Source of the DNA: Paraliobacillus sp. PM-2
Lineage (GTDB): Bacteria > Bacillota > Bacilli > Bacillales > Amphibacillaceae
Assembly: GCF_001368815.1 (NCBI RefSeq)
Contig: NZ_CTEI01000002.1
Coordinates: 124,001-188,000, forward strand
Length of the DNA: 64,000 nt
Direction of reading: 5' to 3'
Made by a program: the position numbers and the translations under genes. Shown here piece by piece: positions 1 to 9,325 of the stretch. Positions within the stretch are counted from its first letter, which is position 1. Every line of letters starts with the position of its first letter. The notes beneath the pieces were generated by a model, which saw only the letters and a program-made list of their open reading frames with translations, did not search any database and was not told the origin of the DNA.

Positions 1-53
1 ATCTTGTATAGTTAGCTTGTGAAGAAGGAGAGAAAATATACATATCCCTTTAT

Positions 54-770
54 TTACCAAGCGCCATCTATCTTTATTATTTCACCATTAATATAGCTAG
101 CGGAATCCTTAACTAAAAATGCTGCAAGATCTGCTACTTCCTTTGTTGTTCCCATTCGATTAGCCGGTATTTCATTTGTTAGCATGCATTCTTCTTGTTT
201 CGTTAAGTGTGCATTCATTTTTGTACGTATTAACCCAGGACTTATACCATTGATTCGTATATTGTTAATTGCTACTTCTTTCGCTAAAGCTTTAACAAAA
301 CTATTTTGTGCACCTTTAACAGAAGAATAAATCACTTCTGAACTTGCACCAATTTCTCCCCATATGGATGAGATAACAATAAAATTGCCATATTGATTAC
401 GAATCATTGAAGGAAGAAAAGCTTTTGTTATCCTCCATAAAGCTTTTACATGAACATAAAACAGTTCATCCATCGATTCATTTGTTGTCTCTTGAAGCAA
501 ACAGTTTAATGATTGTCCATTAGCAAAAACAACATGAGTAGGTTGAAAAGAAACAGATTGAATAAACTGACTTATTCCTTTTTCCGTACGTAAATCCCCT
601 TGTACACTTTCCATAATTACTTCATCTGGCAACGCTTTGAACAGGTCATTAATGATTTGCTCATTCTTGTAATAATGCAAGGATAAAGTAAACCCTTCAT
701 TTGCTAACTGAACTGCAATTGCCTTGCCAATATCACCACTTGCACCAATAATTAAACAGTGCTTATGCAT
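54..770 (-). CDS. ymfI: SDR-family reductase YmfI (EF-P modification)
   Basis: Short-chain dehydrogenase/reductase of 238 residues, the usual SDR length. The N-terminal Rossmann glycine motif GASGDIG lies at about residues 9-15, and the catalytic serine (SS at 134-135), Tyr148 and Lys152 (YSSVK) are all present, so it should be active with NAD(P)H. In B. subtilis the homologue at the same position reduces the 5-aminopentanone group on elongation factor P to 5-aminopentanol. The gene starts at ATG and overlaps the stop of ymfH by one base (TAATG), which implies translational coupling. The C-terminus has the common SDR ending with the NGEIIKIDGA segment. Function is taken from family and synteny; the alternative is a FabG-like reductase. 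Confidence 0.85.
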   Translation of the reverse strand: MHKHCLIIGASGDIGKAIAVQLANEGFTLSLHYYKNEQIINDLFKALPDEVIMESVQGDLRTEKGISQFIQSVSFQPTHVVFANGQSLNCLLQETTNESMDELFYVHVKALWRITKAFLPSMIRNQYGNFIVISSIWGEIGASSEVIYSSVKGAQNSFVKALAKEVAINNIRINGISPGLIRTKMNAHLTKQEECMLTNEIPANRMGTTKEVADLAAFLVKDSASYINGEIIKIDGAW

Positions 771-2065
771 TATTTTTCTTCCGTGGTTGGCATAATTTGA
801 AACACCGTGACATTTTCATCATTGATCCAACTTTGTAAGTAGTCATTTGCATCTTCTATCGTGATCTCATCAAGTATAGGTAACAAGTTAAAATAATCAA
901 ACCCTAATGTTTTATAGTGAATAAATTGTTGCGCAATGGTTTCTAAGCTATTCATACTTCGTAATAGCTCACCTGTTTTTTTCCGCTTCATACGTTCAAA
1001 TTCTGAAGGTGTTAAGGATGTATTCTTCCATCTTAGTAGCTGTTCCTTGATTGTATCTGCTAATTGATCTGGTTTTGTTGTATTTCCACCTAAGACAGAA
1101 AAAGCAAAGTTCTTTTCTCGATTGGATTCAAAGGAAAAGTTATCATCAATTAAATCTTTTTCATATAGTTCATGATAAAAAACGCCACTTTTTGAGTAAA
1201 AGTGATCTAAAAGCATGTCTGCTAGCAAGTCTTGCTGCATAAAATTAGCTTCTACTGTTTGTAAATTCTCTTTAATACCTACCATACATTTAGGAACAGA
1301 CACAGGCATTTCTAGCACTGTTTTTTGTTTAGCAACAGTCGGTAGTTCATTTGAAAATGATCGATCAATTGTATTTAATGTCTTAAACGTTTTTTTCTGT
1401 TGATTGGCTTCGATCAACTGCATCATATTTTCCGGTTCAAAATTACCAGTTATAAATAAAATCATATTTGAGGGATGATAAAATGTTTCATAACAAGTAT
1501 ATAGATCTTCTTTTGTAATCGCTTGGATCGAATCGACTGTTCCAGCGATATCTATTTGTACTGGATGGTTATGATACATATTACCAATTGTACCAAAGAA
1601 AGCACGCCAATCGGCTTGGTCATCATACATACGAATTTCCTGAGCAATGATTCCCTTTTCTTTTTCTACAGATTGATCAGAAAAATATGGCTCTTGCACA
1701 AAATCAAGTAATGTCTCTACATTGTTTTCTATTTCTTCAGTAGCTGAAAAAAGATATGCTGTTTTTGTAAATGAGGTAAAAGCATTTGCTGATGCACCTC
1801 GTTTTGTGAAATCTTGAAACACGTCACGGTCTTCTTTTTCAAAAAGTTTGTGCTCTAAAAAATGTGCAATTCCATCTGGAACGGTAATATAATCTTTTTG
1901 ATTTATTGGAACAAAAGTCTGATCAATAGATCCGTAATCAGTAGCAAATATCGCAAATGTTTTAGACATCTCTGGCTTTGGTAACAAGTACACTTGTAAA
2001 CCATTAGCTAAATCATTTGCATATAACGTTTCTTTTAATTGCTCATAATATTGTTTATTCATCAT
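770..2065 (-). CDS. ymfH: M16 zinc peptidase YmfH
   Basis: Insulinase (M16) family peptidase of 431 residues. The inverted zinc motif HFLEH is at residues 68-72, and a downstream EKEKGIIAQEI helix supplies the distal glutamate, so this is the catalytic member of the pair with YmfF. It begins with two consecutive ATG codons behind GGAGG; the first gives a 5-nt spacing and the second 8 nt, so either may be used. The gene overlaps the end of ymfF by 11 bases. M16B enzymes usually act as two-subunit clamps that degrade short peptides in the cytoplasm, and ymfF-ymfH adjacency fits a heterodimer. The natural substrate is not known from sequence. Confidence 0.88.
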   Translation of the reverse strand: MMNKQYYEQLKETLYANDLANGLQVYLLPKPEMSKTFAIFATDYGSIDQTFVPINQKDYITVPDGIAHFLEHKLFEKEDRDVFQDFTKRGASANAFTSFTKTAYLFSATEEIENNVETLLDFVQEPYFSDQSVEKEKGIIAQEIRMYDDQADWRAFFGTIGNMYHNHPVQIDIAGTVDSIQAITKEDLYTCYETFYHPSNMILFITGNFEPENMMQLIEANQQKKTFKTLNTIDRSFSNELPTVAKQKTVLEMPVSVPKCMVGIKENLQTVEANFMQQDLLADMLLDHFYSKSGVFYHELYEKDLIDDNFSFESNREKNFAFSVLGGNTTKPDQLADTIKEQLLRWKNTSLTPSEFERMKRKKTGELLRSMNSLETIAQQFIHYKTLGFDYFNLLPILDEITIEDANDYLQSWINDENVTVFQIMPTTEEK

Positions 2066-3341
2066 TCTTTCCTCCCTGAGCTGTTAAGAAATAAACGGTA
2101 TCTAACTGCAATTTACTTGCCACTTCCATCAGATCCGATTTTGCTACATGATTAATTTGAGTCAAAACTTCTGTTGGGGTACGATCGGCATTTGCTAACA
2201 CCTGATGGTAAAGTATTTCGATAAGACCATTTGGATGGTCAATCGTTTCTTTCCATTGATTTTTCACTTGTTTCTTTGATTCTTCTACGTCCTCTTCAGA
2301 AAACTCCCCTTTTTTCATTGCTTCCATCTGTTCTAAAATAATTTGTTTTGCTTGTTTATAATCATTAGGAGCGATTCCACTGAAAACAAGCAACAGTCCT
2401 TTATGACTTTCAAATCTGGATGCAGCATAATACGCTAAACTATTCTTCTCTCTTACGTTAATAAATAATTTAGAGCTTGGAAAACCACCAAACACACCAT
2501 TGAAAACCTGAAGTGCTGGGTAAAGTGAATCCCCATAAGTAATGTCTGTCCGATACCCAAGGTGCAGTTTTGCTTGTTGAATGTTTTGTTGTTCTTCTAT
2601 TTCTTTTGTAGTTTCAACATTATATGTTTCCTTACTATTTTCAATCGATTGTGTATGTCTGTCATGATTAAAATATGAGGAAATGGTGTCTTCTACATTT
2701 ATTGATGAAAAATCACCTAAAACATAAATATCCATTTGATCTTTGCTTAGTAATTCTTGATAGTATTGATATAATGTTTGTGCATTAATACTTTCTAAAT
2801 CATCTTCATAGCCATGAACATGCAAACGATACGCTTCTTCTGCACACATTTCGTCAATTAAACGCATATTGGCATAGCTCATCTTATTATCAATAATGGA
2901 ATGAATCTTTTGTTTTAATGTTTGTTTTTCCCTAGTTACTATATTCTCATCAAAAGCTCCATTACTGGCTTTTGGCGAATAAATTACTTCATGTAGAAGC
3001 TTAACTGCTTCATGAAAAATATTCGTATCTGTAGTTAAATATCCTTGATTTGCAATTTCCATTCGAAGTGTCAATATGTGATTGTTTCCTTTTTTTGCAC
3101 CATCCATATTTAATTCAGATCCATAAAGATTATCTAATGCTTGACGAAACTTATTCTGTGTCGGATAAGAAGTAGTTCCTTGTTGCAAAACAAAAGGTAA
3201 TAATGCCCGTTTTGTTATATTTTCTTTGGTGAGTGGTGCTCGAAATTTCAAAACAATATGAATCGTCTTGAATTTTTTTGTATTAATTACATGTAACTGA
3301 TAGCCATTTTGTTTACTTATTTTCTCATTCGAAATGGTCAA
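2055..3341 (-). CDS. ymfF: M16-like peptidase subunit YmfF, zinc motif absent
   Basis: M16 peptidase fold protein of 428 residues. Where an active member has HxxEH, this protein reads ALLPFVLQQGT, so zinc ligands are missing and it is probably the non-catalytic half of a YmfF-YmfH clamp. The C-terminal half keeps the M16 features around RTDITYGDS and the LxVFNGVFGGFPSSKLFINVRE region (given in parts). The start is TTG, chosen because it lies 7 nt after a GGAGG; no ATG is better placed. A terminator upstream separates it from nupQ, but no strong own promoter is visible, so it may rely partly on read-through from the nup genes. Confidence 0.85.
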   Translation of the reverse strand: MTISNEKISKQNGYQLHVINTKKFKTIHIVLKFRAPLTKENITKRALLPFVLQQGTTSYPTQNKFRQALDNLYGSELNMDGAKKGNNHILTLRMEIANQGYLTTDTNIFHEAVKLLHEVIYSPKASNGAFDENIVTREKQTLKQKIHSIIDNKMSYANMRLIDEMCAEEAYRLHVHGYEDDLESINAQTLYQYYQELLSKDQMDIYVLGDFSSINVEDTISSYFNHDRHTQSIENSKETYNVETTKEIEEQQNIQQAKLHLGYRTDITYGDSLYPALQVFNGVFGGFPSSKLFINVREKNSLAYYAASRFESHKGLLLVFSGIAPNDYKQAKQIILEQMEAMKKGEFSEEDVEESKKQVKNQWKETIDHPNGLIEILYHQVLANADRTPTEVLTQINHVAKSDLMEVASKLQLDTVYFLTAQGGKNDE

Positions 3342-3415
3342 ATTAATGCCTCCTTGTACTTCATATTAATTCTACTTCTCTTTATTATTACTATGCCCTT
3401 AGAACTTATTCTATC

Positions 3416-3447
3416 GAAAAAAGAGCCCGGTAACAATTACCAGACTC
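3416..3447 (-). terminator. intrinsic terminator after nupQ
   Basis: On the minus strand an 11-bp stem (arms 3437-3447 and 3423-3433, two G-U pairs) with a 3-nt loop is followed by six T. It lies 22 bases after the nupQ stop and before ymfF, and so bounds the transporter operon. Confidence 0.8.
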
Positions 3448-3468
3448 AAATGAATGAATTCAATATGT

Positions 3469-4428
3469 TTAACGAGTTCCTTTAATGTATGGTTGACCAT
3501 TAGCCTTAGGAGCTTCTGCTCGTCCAATAAATCCTGCTAATGCAAAGATTGTGAGTACATATGGAGCAATCGTTAAATAAACTTTTGGTACATCGGCCAA
3601 GAATGGAATATTTGTACTAATAATACTCAAACTTTGCGCAAACCCAAAGAATAGTGCAGCACCTAAAGCACCTAATGGATGCCATTTACCAAAGATTACA
3701 GCTGCCAAGGACATAAAACCTTGGCCAACAATTGTTGAAGACGAGAAGTTAAGTGCTATGGTTAGTGCAAATACAGAGCCACCTAAACCACCAAACGCTC
3801 CTGATAACATTACCGCAATATAACGCATTCTATATACATTAATCCCGTTTGTATCTGCTGCCATTGGATGCTCCCCTACAGATCGAAGTTGCAAACCAAA
3901 AGCCGTTTTATATAATACAAACCAGGCAACAAAAGCTAAAGCAATTGCTAGAAATGAAGTATAATATGCTCCCGTGAAAAACATATCCCCAATAATTGGT
4001 ATATCAGATAAATACGGGATATTCTGAGAGTAAAATGGTTCAGTTACCATATCTGTTTGTCCCTTACCATACCATTGTTTTGTTAGGAATACTCCTAGAC
4101 CTAAAGCAAGAAAGTTAATGGCAACACCACTTACTACTTGATCAGCTCGAAAAGAAACCGAAGCAACTGCATGCAGTAATGAAAAAATAGAAGAAACAAT
4201 AGCCGCAACAATAATGGATAACCATGGTGTAGCTGCACCAAATACATCAGCGAACGTTAAGTTAAACACGATACCGACAAAAGCACCCATTACCATTAAA
4301 CCTTCTAAACCAATATTTACAACACCAGATCGCTCACTAAACACGCCTCCTAATGCCGTAAAAATAAGTGGAGCAGAGTAAAATAATGCAATTGGAATGA
4401 TGGATTGTAATATATCAATAAATGCCAT
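3469..4428 (-). CDS. nupQ: nucleoside ABC transporter permease NupQ-like
   Basis: Inner-membrane permease of 319 residues of the BPD_transp_2 (RbsC/LivH-like) family, with about eight to nine hydrophobic segments and the conserved GGVFSERSGVVNIGLEGLM region (residues 27-45) that marks the BMP-linked nucleoside transporters. It follows nupP with no gap, the order being lipoprotein, ATPase, permease, permease. Together they form the importer; the B. subtilis homologue NupNOPQ takes up guanosine, while related systems in other Firmicutes accept several nucleosides. The exact substrate here is inferred. The gene ends just before an intrinsic terminator. Confidence 0.85.
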   Translation of the reverse strand: MAFIDILQSIIPIALFYSAPLIFTALGGVFSERSGVVNIGLEGLMVMGAFVGIVFNLTFADVFGAATPWLSIIVAAIVSSIFSLLHAVASVSFRADQVVSGVAINFLALGLGVFLTKQWYGKGQTDMVTEPFYSQNIPYLSDIPIIGDMFFTGAYYTSFLAIALAFVAWFVLYKTAFGLQLRSVGEHPMAADTNGINVYRMRYIAVMLSGAFGGLGGSVFALTIALNFSSSTIVGQGFMSLAAVIFGKWHPLGALGAALFFGFAQSLSIISTNIPFLADVPKVYLTIAPYVLTIFALAGFIGRAEAPKANGQPYIKGTR

Positions 4429-5475
4429 TTATTTCTCCTCCTTTCTCATACGCAACAAGAACCAGCGAATGATGTAACTAGAAGCAACAAAAAAGATAAT
4501 TAACGCAATTACAATTTCAACTAATTCAGATGGCACGCCAGCAGATGTAGGCATATTTAATGCACCAATCTTTAGTATACCAAATAAAAATGCTGCGATT
4601 ACGGTACCAAAGGCCGTATTACCACCTAATAGTGCAACCGCAATCCCATCAAAACCTAAGTTAGTGAACGCTGAATGGGATGGCATGTAACCAAATGTAC
4701 CTAATCCCTCCATCGCTCCTGCTAAACCAGCAAAAGCACCTGAAATAACCATTGATAAGATAATATTTTTCTTCACATTCATCCCTGCATATTTAGATGC
4801 ATGCGGATTGAATCCAACTGCTTTAAATTCATAACCAGAGCTTGTTTTTTCCAGAATAAACCACATAATAATTGCTGCTATGATCGCGACAATAATTCCG
4901 TAGTGCATTCTAGAGTAATCAGTTAATTCCATTAACCAATTAGATGCTAGTGAGGCTGTGTCTCCAATTCGGTCGGAAGAGTCACCACCATCACTTATAA
5001 CGTTTCGTATCAAGTAATTAGAGACATGCAAGGCGATATAATTCATCATAATGGTTATAATTACTTCGTGCACACCTTTTGTCGCTTTTAACAAACCCGG
5101 TAAAAATCCCCATAATGCTCCAGCAAAGGCAGCCGCTAGTATGGATAATGGCAGATGAATTACCATAGGTGCTTCAATACTTGAGCCAACCCAAACAGCC
5201 GCAACCCAACCAACGATAACCTGTCCCTCTGCTCCAATATTGAATAATCCACTCCTAAAAGCAAAGGCAACCGCTAATCCAGTTAAAATGTATGGGGTAA
5301 CTTGACGTATTGTTTCACCAAAGAAATAACTATTACCAAAGGCTCCATCCCATAATGCTTGATATCCTTCAATAGGATTGTATCCAAAAGCAAACATGAT
5401 AATTGCACCAGCAAACAACCCAAGCAATACGGAAATGATTGGTACGAATATATTAAATAATCGATTAGAAAACAT
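4429..5475 (-). CDS. nupP: nucleoside ABC transporter permease NupP-like
   Basis: Permease of 348 residues, BPD_transp_2 family, partner of NupQ. Hydrophobic segments alternate with short loops; the GLFNIGAEGQ motif (about residues 74-85) corresponds to the VNIGLEG motif of the partner permease. The N-terminal membrane segment is typical of the first permease in BMP-dependent importers. Its ATG overlaps the nupO stop (TAATG), so translation is coupled. It sits in the cytoplasmic membrane and forms the translocation path with NupQ, powered by NupO. Confidence 0.85.
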   Translation of the reverse strand: MFSNRLFNIFVPIISVLLGLFAGAIIMFAFGYNPIEGYQALWDGAFGNSYFFGETIRQVTPYILTGLAVAFAFRSGLFNIGAEGQVIVGWVAAVWVGSSIEAPMVIHLPLSILAAAFAGALWGFLPGLLKATKGVHEVIITIMMNYIALHVSNYLIRNVISDGGDSSDRIGDTASLASNWLMELTDYSRMHYGIIVAIIAAIIMWFILEKTSSGYEFKAVGFNPHASKYAGMNVKKNIILSMVISGAFAGLAGAMEGLGTFGYMPSHSAFTNLGFDGIAVALLGGNTAFGTVIAAFLFGILKIGALNMPTSAGVPSELVEIVIALIIFFVASSYIIRWFLLRMRKEEK

Positions 5476-7004
5476 TACTGGTCACCTACCTTTTGCTTCT
5501 TACTTCCTGCCATTAACAATCCTAGTTCTTGTTCATTTGTTTCATCTGGTTTCACATTAGCAACAATGTTACCATCAAACATTACTGCAATTCGATCACT
5601 AACATTTAAAATTTCATCTAATTCAAAGGATAAAAGTAATACAGCTTTCCCATTATCTCTTTCTTCAATTAACTTACTATGAATAAATTCAATTGCTCCA
5701 ACATCTAATCCTCGAGTTGGCTGTGCAGCAATTAATAAATCTGGTGAGCGATCGACTTCTCGAGCGATAATTGCTTTCTGTTGATTCCCACCTGATAATG
5801 CTTTTGCTTGCGTATAAGGACTCGGTGTACGCACATCATATTCTTCAATTAATCGATTAGCGTAATTGTAAATTTCTTTAAAAGATAAAATACCCATATT
5901 TGAGAAAGGCTTTTGATAATAAGTTTGAAGAACCATATTTTCCCCAATAGCATAATCTAATACAAGTCCAAATTTATGTCGGTCTTGTGGAATATGAGCA
6001 ACGCCAGACTCCGTTATTTTTCGTGGTGATAAATTAGTAAGATCTTTTCCATTCAGAGAAATTTTACCACTTTCAGCTTTACGAAGACCTGTTAATGCTT
6101 CAATTAATTCTGTTTGACCATTCCCATCAATACCAGCAATCCCAACGATCTCACCAGCTCTAACCGATAGGTCTAAACCTTTAACCATCATAGCATTTCG
6201 TATATCTTTGACTTGTAAATTTTTTATTTTCAATATTTCTTCTGTAGGTTGGGCTGGTGCTTTTTCTGTTGTGAAACTTATTTCTCTTCCAACCATTAAG
6301 GAGGCCAATTCGTTTGGATTTGATTCCTGCACATTAACCGTACCTATTCCTTCGCCTTTTCTAATAACCGTACAGCGATCACACACTTCCATAATCTCTT
6401 TTAACTTGTGTGTAATTAAGATGATTGAAATACCTTCTTTAATGAGTGATTTCAATATTTTCATTAATTCCTTAATTTCTTGAGGGGTTAAAACTGCTGT
6501 AGGTTCATCTAGAATTAGAACGTCTGCGCCTCGATAAAGTGTTTTCAAAATTTCTACACGTTGTTGCATTCCTACGGATATATCTCGAATTTTGGCCTTT
6601 GGATCAACATCCAATCCATATTTTTTTGATAATTCAACAATTTCCTTTTCTGCACGTTTTGTATCAATAACTACACCATTTTTCGGTTCACTACCTAAGA
6701 TAATATTTTGCGTTACAGTAAAGGTATCAACAAGCATAAAATGTTGGTGGACCATTCCAATTCCTAGATCATTAGCAACATTAGGATCAGTAATTTTAAC
6801 TGCATTGCCTTTGACGCGAATCTCACCTTGCTCTGGTTGATAAAGACCAAATAGAACATTCATTAGTGTAGATTTGCCTGCGCCGTTTTCGCCTAAGAGA
6901 GCGTGAATCTCTCCTTGCTTCACTTGAAGGTTTATATTATTGTTAGCAACGATACCAGGAAATTCTTTACGTATTCGAAGCATTTCAATTACATAATTCT
7001 CCAT
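5475..7004 (-). CDS. nupO: nucleoside ABC transporter double ATPase NupO-like
   Basis: Fused double ABC ATPase of 509 residues. The first half has Walker A GENGAGKST (about residues 38-46), a signature region DISVGMQQR and Walker B VLILDEPTA. The second half has a changed P-loop (GIDGNGQTE), the signature LSGGNQQK and a Walker B-like LLIAAQPTRG, the normal asymmetric pattern of sugar/nucleoside type importers. It energises uptake of the nucleoside delivered by the NupN lipoprotein. An intrinsic terminator lies between nupN and this gene, so it is probably expressed at a lower level than the binding protein. A small chance exists that the substrate is a sugar, but the BMP protein argues for nucleosides. 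Confidence 0.88.
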   Translation of the reverse strand: MENYVIEMLRIRKEFPGIVANNNINLQVKQGEIHALLGENGAGKSTLMNVLFGLYQPEQGEIRVKGNAVKITDPNVANDLGIGMVHQHFMLVDTFTVTQNIILGSEPKNGVVIDTKRAEKEIVELSKKYGLDVDPKAKIRDISVGMQQRVEILKTLYRGADVLILDEPTAVLTPQEIKELMKILKSLIKEGISIILITHKLKEIMEVCDRCTVIRKGEGIGTVNVQESNPNELASLMVGREISFTTEKAPAQPTEEILKIKNLQVKDIRNAMMVKGLDLSVRAGEIVGIAGIDGNGQTELIEALTGLRKAESGKISLNGKDLTNLSPRKITESGVAHIPQDRHKFGLVLDYAIGENMVLQTYYQKPFSNMGILSFKEIYNYANRLIEEYDVRTPSPYTQAKALSGGNQQKAIIAREVDRSPDLLIAAQPTRGLDVGAIEFIHSKLIEERDNGKAVLLLSFELDEILNVSDRIAVMFDGNIVANVKPDETNEQELGLLMAGSKKQKVGDQ

Positions 7005-7104
7005 GAATCTTCACTCCTTATACGGAAAATATATGATAAAAATCACCAAATGAAAAGGGGAGAGTAATTTCTTTTCATTTGAAGACTTCACAGATTTGTA
7101 GAGA

Positions 7105-7130
7105 TAAAAAAGGCTAGAAAATCTCTAGCC
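7105..7130 (-). terminator. attenuator-type terminator between nupN and nupO
   Basis: Seven-bp stem (arms 7124-7130 and 7112-7118, loop of 5) followed on the minus strand by a run of T. It lies inside the operon, between the binding protein and the ATPase genes. Partial read-through would give more lipoprotein than membrane components, as is common in ABC import operons. Confidence 0.7.
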
Positions 7131-7166
7131 TCTGATAGTTTAAAGCAGTTTAAGATTTGTTATCAA

Positions 7167-8276
7167 TTATAGTTCACCAAGATATGTTTCTAATTCTTCA
7201 TCTGTTGAAGGAACAGATACATCACCATCAAGAATTTTTTGCTTCCAGTCCTCAACTGCTGATTTAATATCATCAGTATAAGCTTCTTCGTTAGTATCAG
7301 CTACACTGATACCTTCCTCTTGAATACCAAATGTAAGAACTTCTCCACCAGGGAATTCTCCGTTTAGTGCTTGATTTGAAACAGATTGTACAGCAGTGTC
7401 AACACGTTTCACCATAGAAGTAAGTGTTACATTTGTATCATTAATTGCACCTTCATCATATTGGTCACGATCCACACCGATTACCCAAACATTCGCGTCT
7501 GGGTCACCATTCTTAATGTCTTTCGCTTGTGCGAATACACCGTTACCTGTAGCACCAGAAGAGTGATAAATAACATCTATACCAGAATTATACATATTTG
7601 CTGCAATTGCTTTTCCTTTGTCTGGAGCTGCAAACGATTCAGCATAGTCTACTTCTACTGTAATTTCAGGATCAACAGAAGCTACGCCAGCTACAAAACC
7701 AGTTTCAAATTTTTTAATTAAATCACTTTCTTCCCCACCAATAAAACCAACTTTTCCTGTTTCCGTTTTTAATGCTGCTGCTACACCTACTAAGAAAGAA
7801 CCTTGATGCTCAGCGAATGTAATACTAGCTACATTATCACCTTCTACAACTGAATCAATGATAGCAAAGTTAGTTTCAGGATTTTGATCAGCAACTGTCT
7901 TTAAAGCATCAGCTAATTTATAGCCTACACCAAAAATTAAGTTAAAATCCGATCTAACCAAACGATTTAAGTTAGGTAAAAAGTCAGCGTCTTGATCAGA
8001 TTGTGCATAGTCATAACCTGTATCTTCTTCTAATCCATGTTCCTTACCAAATGCTTGTATACCTTCCCAAGAAGATTGGTTAAATGACTTATCATCTACA
8101 CCACCTACATCAGTTACCATACCAACTTTAAATTCTGTTGTTTCTTCAGATCCATTATTATCTGAACCATCCGTGTTATCAGCGTTCTCATTATCATTTG
8201 AAGTTCCACAAGCGCCTAAGATCAACACAGCAGTTAAAAGCAAGCTAAATAATAAAAATAAACGATTTTTTTTCAT
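7167..8276 (-). CDS. nupN: BMP-family nucleoside-binding lipoprotein NupN-like
   Basis: Secreted lipoprotein of 369 residues of the BMP/PnrA/Med family, which binds purine nucleosides outside the membrane and hands them to NupOPQ. The N-terminus KKNRLFLLF, a hydrophobic stretch and a lipobox LGAC give a lipidated Cys at about residue 23. A Ser/Asn/Asp/Gly-rich linker follows, then the family motif MVTDVGGVDDKSFNQS. The start is the ATG at 8276, placed just before the signal peptide; an upstream ATG at 8303 would add nine residues without signal-peptide character. The start has a G-rich Shine-Dalgarno (GGGGG). An in-operon terminator follows the gene. Confidence 0.88.
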   Translation of the reverse strand: MKKNRLFLLFSLLLTAVLILGACGTSNDNENADNTDGSDNNGSEETTEFKVGMVTDVGGVDDKSFNQSSWEGIQAFGKEHGLEEDTGYDYAQSDQDADFLPNLNRLVRSDFNLIFGVGYKLADALKTVADQNPETNFAIIDSVVEGDNVASITFAEHQGSFLVGVAAALKTETGKVGFIGGEESDLIKKFETGFVAGVASVDPEITVEVDYAESFAAPDKGKAIAANMYNSGIDVIYHSSGATGNGVFAQAKDIKNGDPDANVWVIGVDRDQYDEGAINDTNVTLTSMVKRVDTAVQSVSNQALNGEFPGGEVLTFGIQEEGISVADTNEEAYTDDIKSAVEDWKQKILDGDVSVPSTDEELETYLGEL

Positions 8277-8375
8277 TTCTATACCCCCAATTATATTGTT
8301 CAAAGTTAAAGTTAAGGAAAATATTAGTTAGTACCTGATGCTGACCTGACATCACCTCCTCAAAATAAGCTACAT

Positions 8376-9101
8376 TCATATTCTCTTCCGAACTACATAG
8401 AATCGAAACACATCTGGTCTAAAATAATTTTCCGACAAAAGAATTGGTTCGTCTGTTTCGGTATAATGAATTTGCTTTAATAGTAATAATGCTTGGTCTG
8501 GCTGACATTTTAATATTGGTGAAATTTTCGAATCATAACTGATTGGTTCAATGAATGCAACAGCATAAGCAATTTTCTTTTTGCTACAATCCTCTAGTAA
8601 TTGAAAGATGGAATGTTTGCTATGTAATTGATCCATTGGCATCAGTTGCTTATCAACTTTATCGATACAATAAACAACAGGGTCACCATCAGCAGTTCGT
8701 ACGCGTTCTATTTTCGCTAGATTTCGGAGATTGTCGTCGTGAAAGTAATGCAGATCGCTTTTACTCGGTTCAACAATTTCCGCAGAAACATACTGTGTAC
8801 CTGCAGTTTTACCAGCATGGTTAATCATTTGTGTGACGCTAGCCAATTGTTCTATCCCTGATGAAAAAATTGGTTGTGGATTAACAAAAATCCCTACTCC
8901 AGCTCGATTCGTAACGATTTCTTCCTTGACTAACTGTTGTAGCACATTTTTTATTAGCTGTCTTGAAACTTGATATCTTTCAGATAATGCAAGTACTGAC
9001 GGTAATTTTTTATTTTCTTGAAATAAGCCGCTGTCTATATCTTGTTTTAATGCCAACAATATTTTCTCAAAATCAGCATTCCACATGTTTGCCATTGACA
9101 T
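8376..9101 (-). CDS. ymfC: GntR/HutC-family transcriptional regulator YmfC
   Basis: Regulator of 241 residues. The N-terminal winged helix (about residues 10-75, with KLPSVLALSERYQVSRQ) is typical GntR, and the C-terminal UTRA domain (about 90-240) places it in the HutC subfamily, which binds small metabolites. It is the first gene before nupN-O-P-Q, so it most likely controls that importer and answers a nucleoside or nucleoside-derived ligand; this is inference from position. The start at 9101 is supported by GGAGG 7 nt upstream. Two GACGTC-centred operator-like sites and two cre-like sites lie in the upstream region and fit autoregulation. Confidence 0.82.
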   Translation of the reverse strand: MSMANMWNADFEKILLALKQDIDSGLFQENKKLPSVLALSERYQVSRQLIKNVLQQLVKEEIVTNRAGVGIFVNPQPIFSSGIEQLASVTQMINHAGKTAGTQYVSAEIVEPSKSDLHYFHDDNLRNLAKIERVRTADGDPVVYCIDKVDKQLMPMDQLHSKHSIFQLLEDCSKKKIAYAVAFIEPISYDSKISPILKCQPDQALLLLKQIHYTETDEPILLSENYFRPDVFRFYVVRKRI

Positions 9102-9228
9102 TCATAAACCTCCAGTATTTACACCTTATTAATATAGCCAATCAATAATATAACATTATTAATTCGATAAATAAATACTAAAAGAGACATATAACATGTG
9201 AAAACGGTGATATTTGTCACATCAACAA

Positions 9229-9242
9229 TGATAACGCTTTAA
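9229..9242 (-). promoter_or_regulatory. second cre-like site (CcpA), imperfect
   Basis: TGATAACGCTTTAA on the plus strand matches the cre consensus TGWNANCGNTNWCA at every fixed position except the penultimate base. It lies downstream of the predicted promoter, where bound CcpA would act as a roadblock. Weaker than the site at 9275. Confidence 0.4.
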
Positions 9243-9248
9243 ATTTGG

Positions 9249-9325
9249 TAGGACGTCCAACGTCTACACTTATCTGTAAGCGTTAACATGATTCTGTATT
9301 TCTATTTTAAAGGTTGGACGTCTAA
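9249..9325 (-). promoter_or_regulatory. pair of GACGTC-centred operators before ymfC-nup
   Basis: Two 12-bp near-palindromes, TAGGACGTCCAA (9249-9260) and TTGGACGTCTAA (9314-9325), share GACGTC and flanking A/T positions and are 65 bp apart centre to centre, about six helical turns. The distal one is inside the spacer of the predicted promoter. Their place directly upstream of the HutC-type gene makes YmfC the likely ligand, with looping possible. This is inferred from symmetry and position only. Confidence 0.5.
9275..9288 (-). promoter_or_regulatory. cre site (CcpA) before ymfC-nup
   Basis: TGTAAGCGTTAACA fits the consensus TGWNANCGNTNWCA at all fixed positions on both strands. It lies about 15-30 bases downstream of the predicted -10 (9304-9309), a usual place for CcpA repression. 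It suggests that nucleoside uptake is under carbon catabolite control here. Confidence 0.6.

Noticed and set aside
1-53. A further gene downstream of ymfI
   Set aside because: Only 53 bases remain; they hold no clear terminator, start codon with Shine-Dalgarno, or recognisable reading frame.
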